Positions 45,638-57,059 of a stretch of 64,000 nucleotides of DNA are shown in pieces; positions within the stretch are counted from its first letter, which is position 1, and every line of letters starts with the position of its first letter. Position numbers and translations under genes: made by a program. The notes beneath the pieces are model-generated. The model was given only the letters and a program-made list of their open reading frames with translations, had not been told where the DNA came from and searched no databases. This DNA comes from Kappaphycus alvarezii (lineage: Eukaryota > Rhodophyta > Florideophyceae > Gigartinales > Solieriaceae): contig NADL03000471.1 in the NCBI GenBank assembly GCA_002205965.3, positions 930,001 to 994,000 on the forward strand. The letters run 5' to 3'.

Positions 45638-45899
45638 AACCTCAAATTAATGTGAAACGTAACAAGCGATAGAAGGGTTGTGTTTGCAGGGAGCTGAACT
45701 AGGGGCAAGGGATGGAAGACGATGGATAAGTTGCAGTTACAGTTACAATCTACGAAGAAAATATAAGATCACCGCTAGACACAGCCGTATCTTCCATTTG
45801 GATAGATTCGAGATTGTTCTAGGAAAATGTCGGTTTGCAAGAGAGAAGCCTGCGCGGGCGATGGACGTGGAATAAAAGTAAATGGGGAAGGGTTCATTT

Positions 45900-46340
45900 T
45901 GTTCCAGATATGGGGATTGCATTTCGAGGAGGAGATCCGTGTAATGAACACGCTTCCGGATAAGTTGTTGTTAGGGCGCAAGTTCTAGCGGAAGTATAAG
46001 CTCCTGTTGGACTTGGGAGCATATACAGCGTCCATCTTGTATGAAGGAAAGCGAGTCTGGGGTCCCCTCAAGGCTAGAACAGACTCGAATTTGGCACAGC
46101 GGAAGTATTACAGGTTGTGGTTGAAGATCATTAAGTTGACGGTGCGATCAAATACATGGAACTTACGGAGTTTTCCGCAAGCAAGGAAATGTAGCATAGG
46201 TCCCCGGGATTTTTTATGGGAACGGCGTGAAATTTTCAAAGGTCTTGGGAGAATTGTCGGTATACAGCACAGGATATCACTCAAACCCAATGTTCATCCT
46301 GTCTGTGCTCCCATGCGTAGACGCCCTCCAAAGGAGGAAG
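45900..46340 (+). pseudogene. Gypsy protease-like segment
   Basis: KYKLLLDLGAYTASILYEG (about 45990-46045) fits a retroelement aspartic protease core, with D-L-G-A instead of D-T/S-G-A. The rest of the domain (46050-46300) is basic and not clearly conserved. It precedes RT directly, as expected. Confidence 0.5.
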
Positions 46341-46960
46341 AAATAAAGCGCAATTTTATGCAGTAACTTATAGATCTTGGGGTTCTCGAGCCTTCCGTAT
46401 CACCGTGGGCAACAAATAATGTATTCGTGAAAAAGAAGGACTCAAGTATGCGTGTTACATCGGATTTCCGTCTCCTGAACGACCTTACGGTCACAGACTC
46501 CTACTGTATGGAGAACATGAGAGAAATATTGGACTAGTTGGGAGGTAAGAAGATCTTTTCGGTGTTTGACATGAAGAATTGGTTTTACCAGGTCCCATTA
46601 CATCAAGACTCCAAACCGTATACAGAGGTTCGTACAGTGCTGGGTTTGTATCAATACACATGGCTCCCTATGGGCCATGCACGTTTCGGAGGGTTCTGAA
46701 CAGCACCTTGGGAGATCGGAAAGGAATAGACGTTCTGGCCTTCCTAGATGATACAAGTATTGGAACTACTACCGAGAATGAACATCTCAACTCCCTAGGG
46801 GCTATCTTAGATATCCTGTTTAAGGTGGGAATGAGACTTAAGTTGTCCAAATGTTCTTTTGGTGTCCGGTGAGCCGAAGTCCTCGGCCATGTCGTGGATT
46901 AGGACGATCTGAGGCCCTCGGAAAAGCACACAGAGGCTATCTGTAAGCTAGTCGAGCCGG
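46340..46960 (+). pseudogene. Gypsy reverse transcriptase
   Basis: LIDLGVLEPSVSPWATNNVF (about 46370-46430), VTSDFRLLNDLTV, FDMKNWFYQVPLHQDSKPYT (about 46564-46625; first catalytic Asp), YQYTWLPMG and the active site FLDD at 46741-46752, then LKLSKCSFG and VLGHVVD. These are the ordered RT blocks of Ty3/Gypsy Pol. The catalytic FLDD is intact, but stops at about 46536 and 46870 and a frame change near 46670 break the protein. Confidence 0.85.
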
Positions 46961-47580
46961 CATCAGTCGACAAATTGATTAGATTCCCTGGTTTGGTGAA
47001 CTTTTTCGCCGCTTTTGTCGACCATTTTGCGGACAAAGCTGATACGATCTACGAAGTATTACAGGGGACCGGGTTCACCAAGAAACGAAGACATGGGGAG
47101 CGGCTAGCCATCCCAGATTGGACACGCAGAAGGGGACCGTCAAAGCCGAAGGCATGGAGAGAGTTGAAAGAAGCCCTGAGCGACCCCAAGGACCTGGTAG
47201 CACCGATTCGCGGAGCCAAATAAAGGATAATGACTCATGTCAGCGCATACGGACAAGTTGGAGTATTTCTCCAGTCAGATAAGAGGGGTCAGTGGTATCC
47301 CATTTCGTTTTCCAGTAGAATTCTGAGGAAGTCTCGGAGGAACTATGCACCAACGGAAAAAGAATGTCTGGCCATCGTGTATGCCCTGCAGAAGTGGCGC
47401 CACCATCTTCATGGGGAGTCCTTCACAATTGTAACGGACCATCTTTCTCTGAAGTGGTTATTAAACCTGGAGTAACCTCGTGATAAGTTGGCTGGATGGG
47501 TGATCGCAATTCAGGATTTCGACTTCAAGATCGAGCATCGCAACGGACTAGAGCTAATGGTACCAGATACACTTAGCCGC
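46961..47580 (+). pseudogene. Gypsy RT connection and RNase H
   Basis: LVNFFAAFVDHFADKADTIY (about 46990-47050) is the RT connection. From 47230, SAYGQVGVFLQSDKRGQWYP, FSSRILRKSRRNYAPTEKEC (Glu), IVTDHLSLKWLL (Asp) and VPDTLSRDAVP are the RNase H blocks. The first Asp (usually D-A-S) appears lost (reads THVSAYG). TAA at 47221-47223 and TAA at 47473-47475 interrupt. Confidence 0.8.
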
Positions 47581-47599
47581 GATGCAGTTCCAAAGCCCT

Positions 47600-48970
47600 T
47601 GTGCCAACGAAGCTATGGGGAGATGAACTCCAAGAGGTTGCAGCGGGCTATGGAAGAAGCCGAAATAGAGGCAATCTCGCCACTAGTAGAAGGGTATTTG
47701 GTGGTAACGTCAGGGAGGGACCAAGTTATTTACCCACCAAGCCACCAGAAAATACGAGAGGAGCAGATCGCGGAGTTCGGATATCTTAATGCATACACAC
47801 AAACCAGTGTTAAGCTCGCCGTGGATGAAGACTTGGTCTTGCGATACCCAGGCAGAGACGAGCTTCCTGTAGTCCTACCCAAGTCATTGGTAGATGATGT
47901 TCTGAAATGGGTCCATGGGTCAAAAGTCCATGGTCACTATGGCCTGCGGAGAACGATTGGGAAGTTATTTCCTTGTTACCACTGGAATGGTATGACCAAA
48001 GATGTGATCTCGTTTGTTAAGAACTGTCTGCAGTGCAACGTAGCCAGGGAGCGCCAGCCGTCAAGGCAGGCCCCCCTGGAATTGTTTCACCCTGAGCGGA
48101 GATTCCAACAGGATGCTTTCAAAATCCAGACCATTACACCAAGAACATCGAGTGGGAACATAAAATTGTTGGCTATAGTCGATTTCTTCTCGAGGTTCAT
48201 TCGAGAAAAGGCTACCCAGATGAACGGGCCGAGACGATAGCACAGATTCTCATCGATGAATGGATCTCGATATTTAGCCCTATGGAAACTCTTTTGTCGG
48301 ATGGAGGACCAAATCTTATCGGATCGGTGGTTAGACATCTCACCGGAGTCCTGTTTATCGGCAGAATGCAGTCGTATCCTTTTCATCCGCAGTCGAATGG
48401 AACCGTAGAAAGATGGAAACGTACTCTGGTCAGGGACCTGGCTTGTTTTATGGTCACCGGAACGGAGGATTGGGATGATCACGTCACCATGACTTGCTTC
48501 AGATATGACACTGGTTTTTGTGCGGCCATGAGTATGATCCCGTACAAGCATATATTTGAAACAGAATCCTTTCAAGCATGGGGCGAGGTGGACGCAGCTT
48601 GTTTTGACGGCGAACCGGAAATTCATTCTCGTCGAATGGAACTCCTCCACCGGCAACTATATGCACGAGTTAGAAAACAAGATCCAAAGCCAAGAGGGAG
48701 TATGACAAGAGAGTTAATCCGATCGAGTGCGTGGAAGGGGACCGTGTCCTGCTGTGGTCGACTGAATTAAGCAGGCCAGAGGGTAACAAAGTCGTCAATC
48801 CTTGGATAGAACCGTATAAGGTGAAGCAGAAGCTGGGCAGGGTCGTGTACCAGATCGAATCAGAAATAGACGGAAAGATAGCCCGATCGCATGCCAACAG
48901 GCTCCGAAGGATTGGAAGCGTTGCGGTGGAGACTGGAGACCCGGCAGATGGCGTGATCCCCCGATTCCGT
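47600..48970 (+). pseudogene. Gypsy integrase
   Basis: The zinc-binding HHCC part reads VHGSKVHGHYG ... FVKNCLQCNVAR (about 47910-48045). Then FQQDAFKIQTITP with LLAIVDFFSRF (first Asp region, about 48105-48200), LLSDGGPNLIG (second Asp, about 48290-48325) and QSNGTVERWKRTL (Glu, about 48390-48430). After the DDE core, NPWIEPYKVKQKLGRVVYQI and ARSHANRLRRI form the C-terminal beta domain. One TAG at 48238-48240 plus a frame change separate the two halves. It would insert the cDNA. Confidence 0.85.
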
Positions 48971-48974
48971 TAAG

Positions 48975-51900
48975 ATCTTCAAGGAAATATCCGAAAAGGA
49001 TATGAGGACCAACGAAAGGACGGGAAATTTGGAACGGCACTTTAAGGTGCAACTCTCCGGCAGGAGATCCCCAGATGGACCCCAGAGAGCGAGCTACTGG
49101 AGTTATTGGTTCGGTTGTACAACGAGAAAGAAAAGAAAGGTTCGGGTGAACCCGACACTCAAGAACGGACGGACTCCTATAGGGAGGGCACTATGGCGAC
49201 TGCGAAGACTTGGGGGGATTCGGACTCCAGGTCCCTACAGATGCTGTAGGAGGGACACTATTTCATCACTAACCACATCTTGCACGAGTCAAGATGGGCC
49301 AGGCATCCTCACATTACTGAAAGGATCCCTATGTGTCTGACACCCGGCCCCAGCATGACTCGCTGGGTAAGGCGTGGTTTCAGCTGCCTGCCTCATCCCT
49401 GCACGCACGGGATGGGTGCAAAGGATCCTTTCGAGACGTCCCAAGGAAGCTACTAGCGTCAATCCTTCTTCACCTTTTAAGCCAAGCCAGTCTCTCGCGG
49501 GAAATTGCGCGGCCAGTTTCAGACATCACAAAGACTGTGCGCCACGACACCCTGTCTGCCAGATATACTCGCTGGCGGTCACCGTTATCCGCCCGAAGGA
49601 CTGGTCGAGGCAGCATGGCAGTACATCCGGTATTAGTTCAAGTCGCCAGGCTCGCTTCCACGATGAATCGCATCAACCGCTCGTTGTCCAAGCATTGCTG
49701 AAGCTGATGGTGAAGTAATTATTTTCCTTCTCATGCATGGGGCTTACAGTGGCACGATTTATGCCCGAGTGGTACAGGCACTCCGGGGGTAAGATCATAG
49801 TGGGAATAGAATTAAGGCTTACAGTTGCACAAAGACCGTTATGAGAGTGCCATCGAGAACGCAATCGATTCAGCCTTGGATGAGACAAAGAAAAAGTCAA
49901 GAGCTCTCGTAGCTGCTACAATGGATTCCGAATGGGAGGCATAGAAACGGCGGCTAGTTTCTGTCTCGGCAACTTCGTACCAATCTCTTGTTAGACCAAT
50001 TTCAAGAGCTACCCGACCGCGCCAGGTGGGGCTTTCTCGTTCCCCTTTAGGGTTTCCTAGAAACCCTCTAGGACTACGTCAATCTCCTGCCACCATTCGA
50101 CCTCTTTGCTCGAGCCTGAGAGTCGTGTCTCCCACGGCTGCAGTTTACCAAGGCACGGCCCGTACCGCCGTTCATACTAGGTCAAATCCACATTCACGTA
50201 TCTCTATTACAACGGAGCTTGAGAAGAAACGGACTGCCCATTTAGCACCAGGAGGGGATGAGAAACGGAGTCCTGGGCCGATAAGAGCGTTCATGAATTT
50301 TGTGTTTGATAGAGGTGTTCCAGAACAACTTGCCTGTGGGACTATGCATTAGGGGATGCCTATTTGGCAGCAATTCTTCTACTCTTTGAAGAGCAGGGTC
50401 TCTGGGGATTGCATTGGAACTTTTGAGAGACGAGGCACAGAAGAGTGGCATGGATGCCAGCGTCATGCTGGCTAAGGAATGAGTTGAAGCGGGTCTTGGC
50501 TCGAGGGATCGCAGAACCTTGCCATATTAACTTTTGGAGAAGCTTGTTCTAGAATATGGTCTCTCCATAAAGAGAAGGCGGGATCCGTACAAGCGCGTTT
50601 GCGGTGTTGTGTCAGAAGGGGGAAAAGACGGAGACAAGAAGGGAGAATGAAAAAAGGCAAAATGGTGATGTGAGGTAGTCTCGGTGAAGAAGGGAAGAAT
50701 AAGTTGTGCCTATGAGCCAATGTCAAACAAATAGTGCCGATGCAGACTATTCGCTCCTCTTTTATTCTATTGAGGACTACCTTAGGTTGCGGCTGAGTGT
50801 GGTAGTCGGGAGGTTGATAATAAGGTACCAGACTCTTTAGACGCGACGCATGTTGCGTAGGTTCTTTACTATTATGGTATCCTGCGAAATGTGGACAATT
50901 CCAACGGAGGCGAGGCCATGGACGAATTGGACTTGTGTCTTGAATATGATGACGCAGATTTGCTTTGGCGTTACGTGTACCGGTTTTTGACAATTGATCC
51001 CGCGTTGGCCGCAATTTATCTGTTCACTTCGCGCAACGCTGATCTTCGCAACGAAATGATGCGCAAACTTTTGCTGGAGACAACAGAGTTTGGATTGATC
51101 TTTGAGGCAGCTCGACGAAAGTAAGTGATCGTGCGTTTGAGGAGGATTTTTTGAGGATCTATGGCCGTTGGGTGAACGTTGCGCCGCAATTAGGCCCGGA
51201 GCAAGACCACTTAGGTCCGAGGGGATACCGCGGAGGTAAGGCTCAGAATTGGGTAGGAGAGAATAGGTGTTTGGTTGGCGCCTTTTGAGGAAATAATTCG
51301 GAGAGTCGGGGGTCAGTGCCCAATTGGGCAAGATGGGCGAGGGACCGGAATGGGATGCGGCGGTTATATAAGAGGAAGGTGCAGTCCGGGAGTGAAAGAG
51401 GAGTAGGCAGGCCGAGCGCAGGAAGGAATGATGAATCAATTGGGGCGCGCTTGTACAGTAGCGGGACAGGCTATAGAAAGGATGGTGGCGTTGTTGCACC
51501 TAGTGGAGAAGGTGGAGAAGTAGGTTGAGGCAATTGGCAAAACGAATGTGGAGAAGGTTGGAACGCGAGAAAACGAACTACGAGAGGCGGTGGTTATAGC
51601 TTTGTATGGAATCCGCAGGGCCGTGGAAGAGACGCAAGGGTTGGAAGGGGAGCTGTTCGATCGCTGGGAACGTATTTGGAAAGAGCTGCGTTCGCGGGAG
51701 GAGAAAGAAGTTGAATTCGTCAGAGAGGTGCGCCGCCAGCAACGAGGATGGTTGATAAGCAAGGTTGGGGTCGACGAGTTGCAGTTTCGAAGGGAGGCCG
51801 TGCACACCGGTGGGAAGGGGAAAGGCAAACCGAACGTTACTGAGGATGCGGAGGTGTGGGCTACATTTTGATGTGTTTGGTTTTTTTGTTGTTGTATAAA

Positions 51901-52010
51901 TTTGATTTTTTAATTGTACGCGAGGTGGAAGAAGAAGTTTAATGCATTCAGTATCTACTGGGGACTGCGCACGTCTTAACTATACGGCTAAGGTGTGCAC
52001 AAGGTACGAA
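48975..52010 (+). other. Gypsy 3' extension, unassigned (with charged ORF 51548-51871)
   Basis: About 3 kb lies between integrase and the 3' LTR. Open pieces include plus 49002-49340, 49333-49701, 50891-51124 (acidic, MDELDLCLEYDDADLLWRYV) and 51548-51871. The last gives a charged, likely coiled protein (LFDRWERIWKELRSREEKEV), and its frame extends left past one TAG to about 51445 (VAGQAIERMVALLHLVEKVE). I recognise no envelope, chromodomain or transduplicated gene. This may be an extra element ORF, an inserted fragment, or captured host sequence. Confidence 0.4.
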
Positions 52011-52234
52011 TGTTAGGGTTCAATTAGTAAGTGGCACGTACACGTGTATTGTCAGCAAAGTGCATTAACACGTACAGTAGTATTCAGTCAGCAACGTACC
52101 TAGTTTGCACTCAGAGCCCTCAAAGGTCAATATAAAGTGCCCCTGACCTGGTCCCCAAGGCCAGATAGGCATCAGTGATTGCGCTACTATCAGTCCTGGT
52201 CCGTGCTTCGCAACTTTGGAGTGAAGTTGTAACA
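52011..52234 (+). repeat. Gypsy 3' LTR
   Basis: A 224-bp copy of 43941-44165 ending GTTGTAACA, followed by GTACTGTACTGCACTG. The bases just before it (GTGCACAAGGTACGAA) are not a convincing polypurine tract. Confidence 0.85.
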
Positions 52235-52239
52235 GTACT

Positions 52240-53500
52240 GTACTGCACTGGACATCCACGAGTAGAAGAGGGGAATTTTAGGGTGTCTTAATAATTTAAA
52301 AATAGGTTAGCCTACCGTACATGTATGTTTCAAAACGCATCAAGTAATTGGTACCAATAGTCGCCATGGGGCAACCAAGAAACGGTGTTAATCCGGTTCC
52401 AGATCGCTACCGTACAGTAGAAGGCTGGCTCGAGTACAGTAGAAGATGATGCCCACCCGTGCGGGCTCTAAAGGATTGTGCTGTACAGTATTATACCGCA
52501 CAGTACAGTCTGCTACGACAAAAATTTGGGGTCTCTGAGCGCAACTAGAAGAGCGCGGTCGAAAACATCTTACTAAACGACACGAGAACAATCGTAGATG
52601 AGTACACGACTTAATAGGTATGTGGTATCTTTAACCTTACATTTCAGAGACTGCGACGGTGCCATCTTTCGAGGGCATGGTCTGCACTTTTAAGGGCCTT
52701 TTGCATTAGCTCCTGTGTGCGAATATTCTAAAGTGCGCTACAGCACTGTTGAGTACAGGATATCTTACGAGGTCTCTTTTATGGTCAATTATGGAGAAGA
52801 GTCCGCAAATTCATTTGCTCCAGATGGAATCTTAATACCTTTGTGTCAATATGTACTGCAAAATACTTGCAGATTAGGTGCAAGATATCTCTTGCAATGC
52901 CCTCAGAAATATACGAAATATTAGTCCATGTCAAGCACTGTACCAAATACCAAATCTTAACGGCCTGCTGAACGTCATTTTGAAAAGCCTTTCGAAAACC
53001 TTTAGAAATCAAAAGGTCTCCAACACACTCTTCGAAAATGGATGTTACATGTGATACGTGGGGCTGGACGAGCCTTTCAGTAAAAGTCAAGTTTGGAGGA
53101 CCACGGAAAATTCTTTTCTCGGCGATACTAATCGGACTCAACTCAAAGGGTAAAGGATACTGATGTCAACACAAGAATCATGTGCGACTCGCCGCATTGT
53201 ACTTTCAACGAGCGTTTGGTGTAGCCTTTACCCCAAGAGTCTCGTAATGAAACCAGGACCGCCTCTGAATCTGAGAAATGTGTCCAATAGTGCTCTTTCA
53301 TTGGTGCGTTAGGTGAGAATTGCCCAAGCGTCATAGAGTGAGCAAGTTTTGCGGGCCATCATTCATGGGGCAAAGCCATTGAAGCGCAAATTATCAACCG
53401 ACCACCCCCAAGCGCCTTGATTCCACTTGGTCCGATGTCGAAAACCTGATTCAATCCATCCATTAACGTACAAGAGTCAGATCTCCGTCAAAATTTTGCG
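52240..53500. other. No supported gene
   Basis: GTAC-rich motifs cluster at 52235-52250 and 52480-52520 (CTGTACAGTATTATACCGCA). Minus frames 52785-53141 and 53143-53334 together make a possible broken ORF of about 180 residues (TTG/GTG starts, no recognised motif), perhaps a transposon relic. Confidence 0.4.
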
Positions 53501-53765
53501 GACCGCACCTTCGTCCTCCTTTTCTCGTTCATATGTCAACAATTTCGTGCACGCCGTAGCGCCCTGGTGATTTCGCATGATCCAGGTGGCATTTCAAAGT
53601 TCTTACCGCTTTGCTCCACGTCCCCTGCCATTCCTCTCCGCCCTGTTCATCACTGCTATCGATGACAACTCCACAGTCTTCGCTCCTAACGCCTCCCCCT
53701 TCTCTGCTCAACATCACAAACCCTCTCTCCCCCAAATGGACTGGATACTATCTTTTTGGTTTTGA

Positions 53766-55229
53766 AACTTTCCCAGCCCGTCACGTTCCTCTCTTCAATG
53801 TCCTTCAGCGCTCCCTCACTGGCCCCATGACGACTTTATTCTGGGCGTCCTTTCCGTCTTGCTTATCGCCTTGATTTCTGAAATCGTCCAGACCATTCTA
53901 CTCAGGACCAGTCACCGCCGCGTCGGAAGAAAGGGCTTTTACACCGCTTTCATTCTCGACGAGGCTCATCATTTGCGCAACCTGTTCTCGTTCGTGCGAG
54001 CTACACAACGGCGAAACAACAGCAGTATTAGTCGCATGCTGCCAGGGTCACTGATTATCGCAATGCTAGGAGTAGGCCTGCTAGCTGCGGAAGTGCTCGT
54101 CGTCTTTCTTACTCAGCCCATCACATTGTTCAACGACGGTGTGCGGTATAATCTGGCGGGCATCCAACCGGCAAGCACGACCATTGACGTGGGTATGCAT
54201 GTCGATCGTTTGACCAGACGCAGACGCTGTGTAACGCCTGGGATAGTCGGAAGTAGTCAAGTGAGAGAGTTCATCTTGAATGCTTGTGTAATGCACGAAT
54301 TGGAGGGAGGTTTGCAAGATGATGACGTAGCAACAGAGCTACTTGTTGCAAGCTGGTATCATGAGGGCGGCAGTGATCATCGGGTAGAGTACCGTAACGA
54401 CAAAGGGGAGTGGGGTGCCCAAGTAGTCAGGTTGCGTGCTGGGGTGATGGGGAGAGGCTCTGGGGATACGTATGCGGTAAGGTTTCGCAGTCGAGATGAT
54501 CACGAATGGAGTTTGGCAACGTATCTTCAGAGATACATGGTGGCGGCGGCTTGGAGATGGAGCTGTGACCAGGGGGATCAGGGATGTAGGGAGTTTGATG
54601 AGGACGTACAGCTACAGAACGTAACAAAGTTGAGTAGGGAGGTTGAGCTATGGGAAACGATAGAGGTTGTTGGGGGGCTGAATGAGTCAGTTCCAGTAAA
54701 GCAGAAAGTAACAGGGGTTGAGACAAGCTTTGAAATGCGGTTGAGTCAACCATTTCGGGCTGTTGAAAGGGCTATGCACGTATTCGTAACGAGTTCTGTG
54801 ATCGAAGAGATAGAAGGCGACTTCGGGATGTATGTCGATGCACAGGGAGTGAGAAGAAGTCACATCCCCGGATTGCTGTCTGAAGAAGGAAGATACGCTG
54901 GAGTTCTAAGTCTGATTATCGTGTTCTTTGCACTGCTCCTTATGCTCATCGTGCTGCGTACATGGTTAAAGCCTATGTCCTTGGCGCAGATTGCAAGAGG
55001 TGGGTTGAATGATGATGGAAATGAGGACGGGTTCCTCGTTGGAATGGAGAGAAATTCATCCAACGACCCGAATAAGACTGAGTCAGGAGGTGTGCATTCG
55101 TCGACAACACCATCAGTACCGGCCAAAACAGAAAAGGAAAAAAAGATCTCGCTCGGAGAATTATCGGAGCCCTCCTCGCGTCCGTCAGTCGACTCTGTCA
55201 TCACGTTGAGCGACGACGTCTCGCGCTGA
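53766..55229 (+). CDS. Membrane protein of unknown function with large lumenal/extracellular domain
   Basis: The frame is open from 53766 to the TGA at 55227-55229. The first in-frame ATG is at 54036 (397 residues), but sequence upstream of it (FILGVLSVLLIALISEIVQT) is a clear membrane helix in the same frame, so a 5' exon or another start upstream is likely and unresolved. A second helix is LIIAMLGVGLLAAEVLVVFL (54045-54105). About 240 residues without helices follow, with paired Cys (RRCVTPG, NACVMHELEG, WSCDQGDQGCREF), then a third helix LSLIIVFFALLLMLIVLRTW (54906-54965). The cytosolic-like tail is Ser/Thr/Glu-rich. Intact, ordinary host-gene composition. I recognise no family. Confidence 0.7.
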   Translation, partial: NFPSPSRSSLQCPSALPHWPHDDFILGVLSVLLIALISEIVQTILLRTSHRRVGRKGFYTAFILDEAHHLRNLFSFVRATQRRNNSSISRMLPGSLIIAMLGVGLLAAEVLVVFLTQPITLFNDGVRYNLAGIQPASTTIDVGMHVDRLTRRRRCVTPGIVGSSQVREFILNACVMHELEGGLQDDDVATELLVASWYHEGGSDHRVEYRNDKGEWGAQVVRLRAGVMGRGSGDTYAVRFRSRDDHEWSLATYLQRYMVAAAWRWSCDQGDQGCREFDEDVQLQNVTKLSREVELWETIEVVGGLNESVPVKQKVTGVETSFEMRLSQPFRAVERAMHVFVTSSVIEEIEGDFGMYVDAQGVRRSHIPGLLSEEGRYAGVLSLIIVFFALLLMLIVLRTWLKPMSLAQIARGGLNDDGNEDGFLVGMERNSSNDPNKTESGGVHSSTTPSVPAKTEKEKKISLGELSEPSSRPSVDSVITLSDDVSR

Positions 55230-55234
55230 TAGTG

Positions 55235-55975
55235 AGTAGGAGAAGTATCATTTGCTCGAACGTCAAATTCAAGACATCGTCCATCAACTTCAAAGCCAAA
55301 TCTTTTCCGCATTGAGACCAATAACTCGCAAACTTTGAAGAAAGGAAAAGATACTCTTCATTGCCTGATTGCTGGAAAGGTTATACGCTCGGTCTGGACG
55401 TGGTGGCGAATCTGCTTTTTCCACCGTCCAACGGAATCAAAGTCAACTCCACCGGACATGTTCGGCATGCATCATTGGAGTGAAATTGGAATACTGGGCA
55501 GGTATACACCTCGACCCTAAACGTCCAATTCCTGCCCTCATTTTGTGCAAAGCGGCTCTTTGCGCGCTTCTCACGGGGCATGCCTGTCCATGGGCATGTA
55601 CAGCAGAGGAATGCAGAGGGATGTTTTGCTTTCTGCATTGTCAGCTACCAGTGAATAATGATGCTGCTGCTTAATTGTGGCACCACCTCAGGTCACCTCC
55701 GCGCTGTCCTACCGATCATGTGAAGGAGCTTACTGCGAGCTTGTGACACTTGTTTGCGTCGTCCAAAAGGAACAGTTCTAGAAATTTGCATGCGTTTTTA
55801 CTGGCCGAAAAATACATGAACGTCGTTTCTCACGACACCTATTCAAATTAGACGAGCAAATCAAGCAGTTTTCTGCTCTACGGTGACAAGGGTGTTCACC
55901 TTCACGGCGTCACCTCAGGGAGAGAAGCTGTGCACCTGAAGATTTGCGTCCTGACAAATGCGTGGGAGGAAAATG
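55235..55975. other. Intergenic
   Basis: Only short frames (plus 55369-55674, minus 55381-55638) without recognised domains. It separates two convergent genes. Confidence 0.5.
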
Positions 55976-55978
55976 TTG

Positions 55979-57054
55979 TTACTCGCCTTCTGCCCTGAGC
56001 CGCTTTCCCTCGGCAATCGACTCCTCCCTTGAATGTTCAACATTTGACTCTTTAGTCAGCTCTACCATGTCGCAATACTTCCAACTTGCAGTGCCCTCGT
56101 CAAAGCAGCGATTCTGCATTAACCGATCCTTGATGATGTTAAACTGCTGGGTCAGAACTTCGTGCACCACAGCATTCCCACATGAGACCTCATCAGTTTT
56201 CACCGCGGCCAGGGCGGAGAGACAAGGACTGCTCAAGTCAGCTGTGCGCTCGTTGTAACGGATGGTGAAATTGGGCTTGAGACCAGTAACAATCTCGACC
56301 ATGGCAGCAGATTCTTGCGGACGATCCAGATCGATGATGATTTCGTATCGTTCTGCAACCCTTCGCATGGCATAGATATGTTGCCAAGAATGTGGACACG
56401 TTTCCAGAGGGTGCTGTGCACCGTGAAAGGAGTACAAAGCATCAACGGGGTACTCTCTAACTGCTTTCTTATACTTTTGCACCTCCTTTTGAATTTCTGC
56501 TTTGTCTGTAATTGCGGCAAAGTCACGGTCGCGGTTCCCCTGTAAATAAGCGGAGAGGACAATTTTGCTGGCGTCACGAGTGCTGGTCATGAAAGCGACA
56601 TTTCCCTGTCGCATGGAGGAGACTTCGGCGTAGCGGGCGGGGTCGAGTCGAGTATGGCAGCCGTAAAAGTCGACATTGCGGCGGTGGAGAATCGTTCGCA
56701 AGGCCATTTCATTCCATTCAATCATGTTGAAGCATTTGGCGGAAATTAGACCTTGCTCATCGAGAGCATGCTTCATGGCGACTCGCACTGTTGTGGATCC
56801 TGTTTTGGGAGGCCTGTTGTAAAAGATAAGACGCTTGTTGGGGCATCCTGGGATTCTGGAGAATCGAGTGAGAGAGATGAGCCAAGAGTGGACAGATGGC
56901 GGATGATTTCATCGTACCGTGAGGACTCTCGCTGAGGTGCGAAATGGATTGTAGTGATGATGGAGACGGTTATGGCGGTTAGGGCAGCAACGACAAAGGA
57001 AAGGAGTATATACTCAGTGACGGAGCGCTGGCGGACTTCAGGACGGCTGTTCAT
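55979..57054 (-). CDS. Golgi-type carbohydrate sulfotransferase (HS2ST/UST-like), two exons
   Basis: Exon 1 is 57054-56918 (ATG at 57054) and exon 2 is 56855-55979. A 62-nt intron (56917-56856) with donor GTACG and acceptor TTCTCCAG restores one frame of 337 residues; without splicing the two parts are out of phase. Residues 1-46 have a short basic tail and a membrane anchor (YILLSFVVAALTAITVSIIT), a type II Golgi topology. The 5'-phosphosulfate loop is YNRPPKTGSTTVRVAM (PKTGSTT at 56789-56812). FYGCHTRLDPARY resembles the FYHGH catalytic-His segment of heparan sulfate 2-O-sulfotransferases. FMTSTRDASKIVLSAYLQ is the 3'-phosphate binding R...S block. It transfers sulfate from PAPS to a sugar; in a red alga a galactan would be a plausible substrate (inference). 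Confidence 0.85.
56856..56917 (-). other. Predicted 62-nt intron in the sulfotransferase gene
   Basis: On minus it starts GTACGATG and ends in a pyrimidine-rich CTCTCTCACTCGATTCTCCAG. It splits an Arg codon (CG|A, phase 2). Removing it joins the anchor exon to the frame bearing the PKTGSTT loop. Confidence 0.7.
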
Positions 57055-57059
57055 GTTTG

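Larger units (their letters stand above)
43941..52234 (+). mobile_element. Ty3/Gypsy LTR retrotransposon, 8.3 kb, degenerate
   Basis: 225-bp LTRs at 43941-44165 and 52011-52234 begin TGTTAGG.TTCAATTAGTA and end AGTGAAGTTGTAACA, differing at roughly 17 positions by eye. Gag with a zinc knuckle, protease, RT, RNase H, then integrase follow in Gypsy order on plus. GTAC flanks both outer ends, compatible with a 4-bp target duplication, though GTAC is common here. Frames are broken by several stops. About 3 kb between integrase and the 3' LTR has no assigned function. The LTR has a TATA box (CTATATAAAG near 44060). Confidence 0.85.

Noticed and set aside
50472..51499. Minus frames in the Gypsy 3' region
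   Set aside because: TTG/ATG frames rich in Pro, His and Ser without any motif; likely antisense noise.
51436..51828. Minus 130-codon Ser/Thr-rich frame
   Set aside because: Antisense of the charged plus ORF 51548-51871; low-complexity antisense pattern.
53736..53765. 18-nt intron joining ATG at 53736 to the membrane protein frame
   Set aside because: GTTTTG...CCCAG would keep phase, but 18 nt is too short for a spliceosomal intron.
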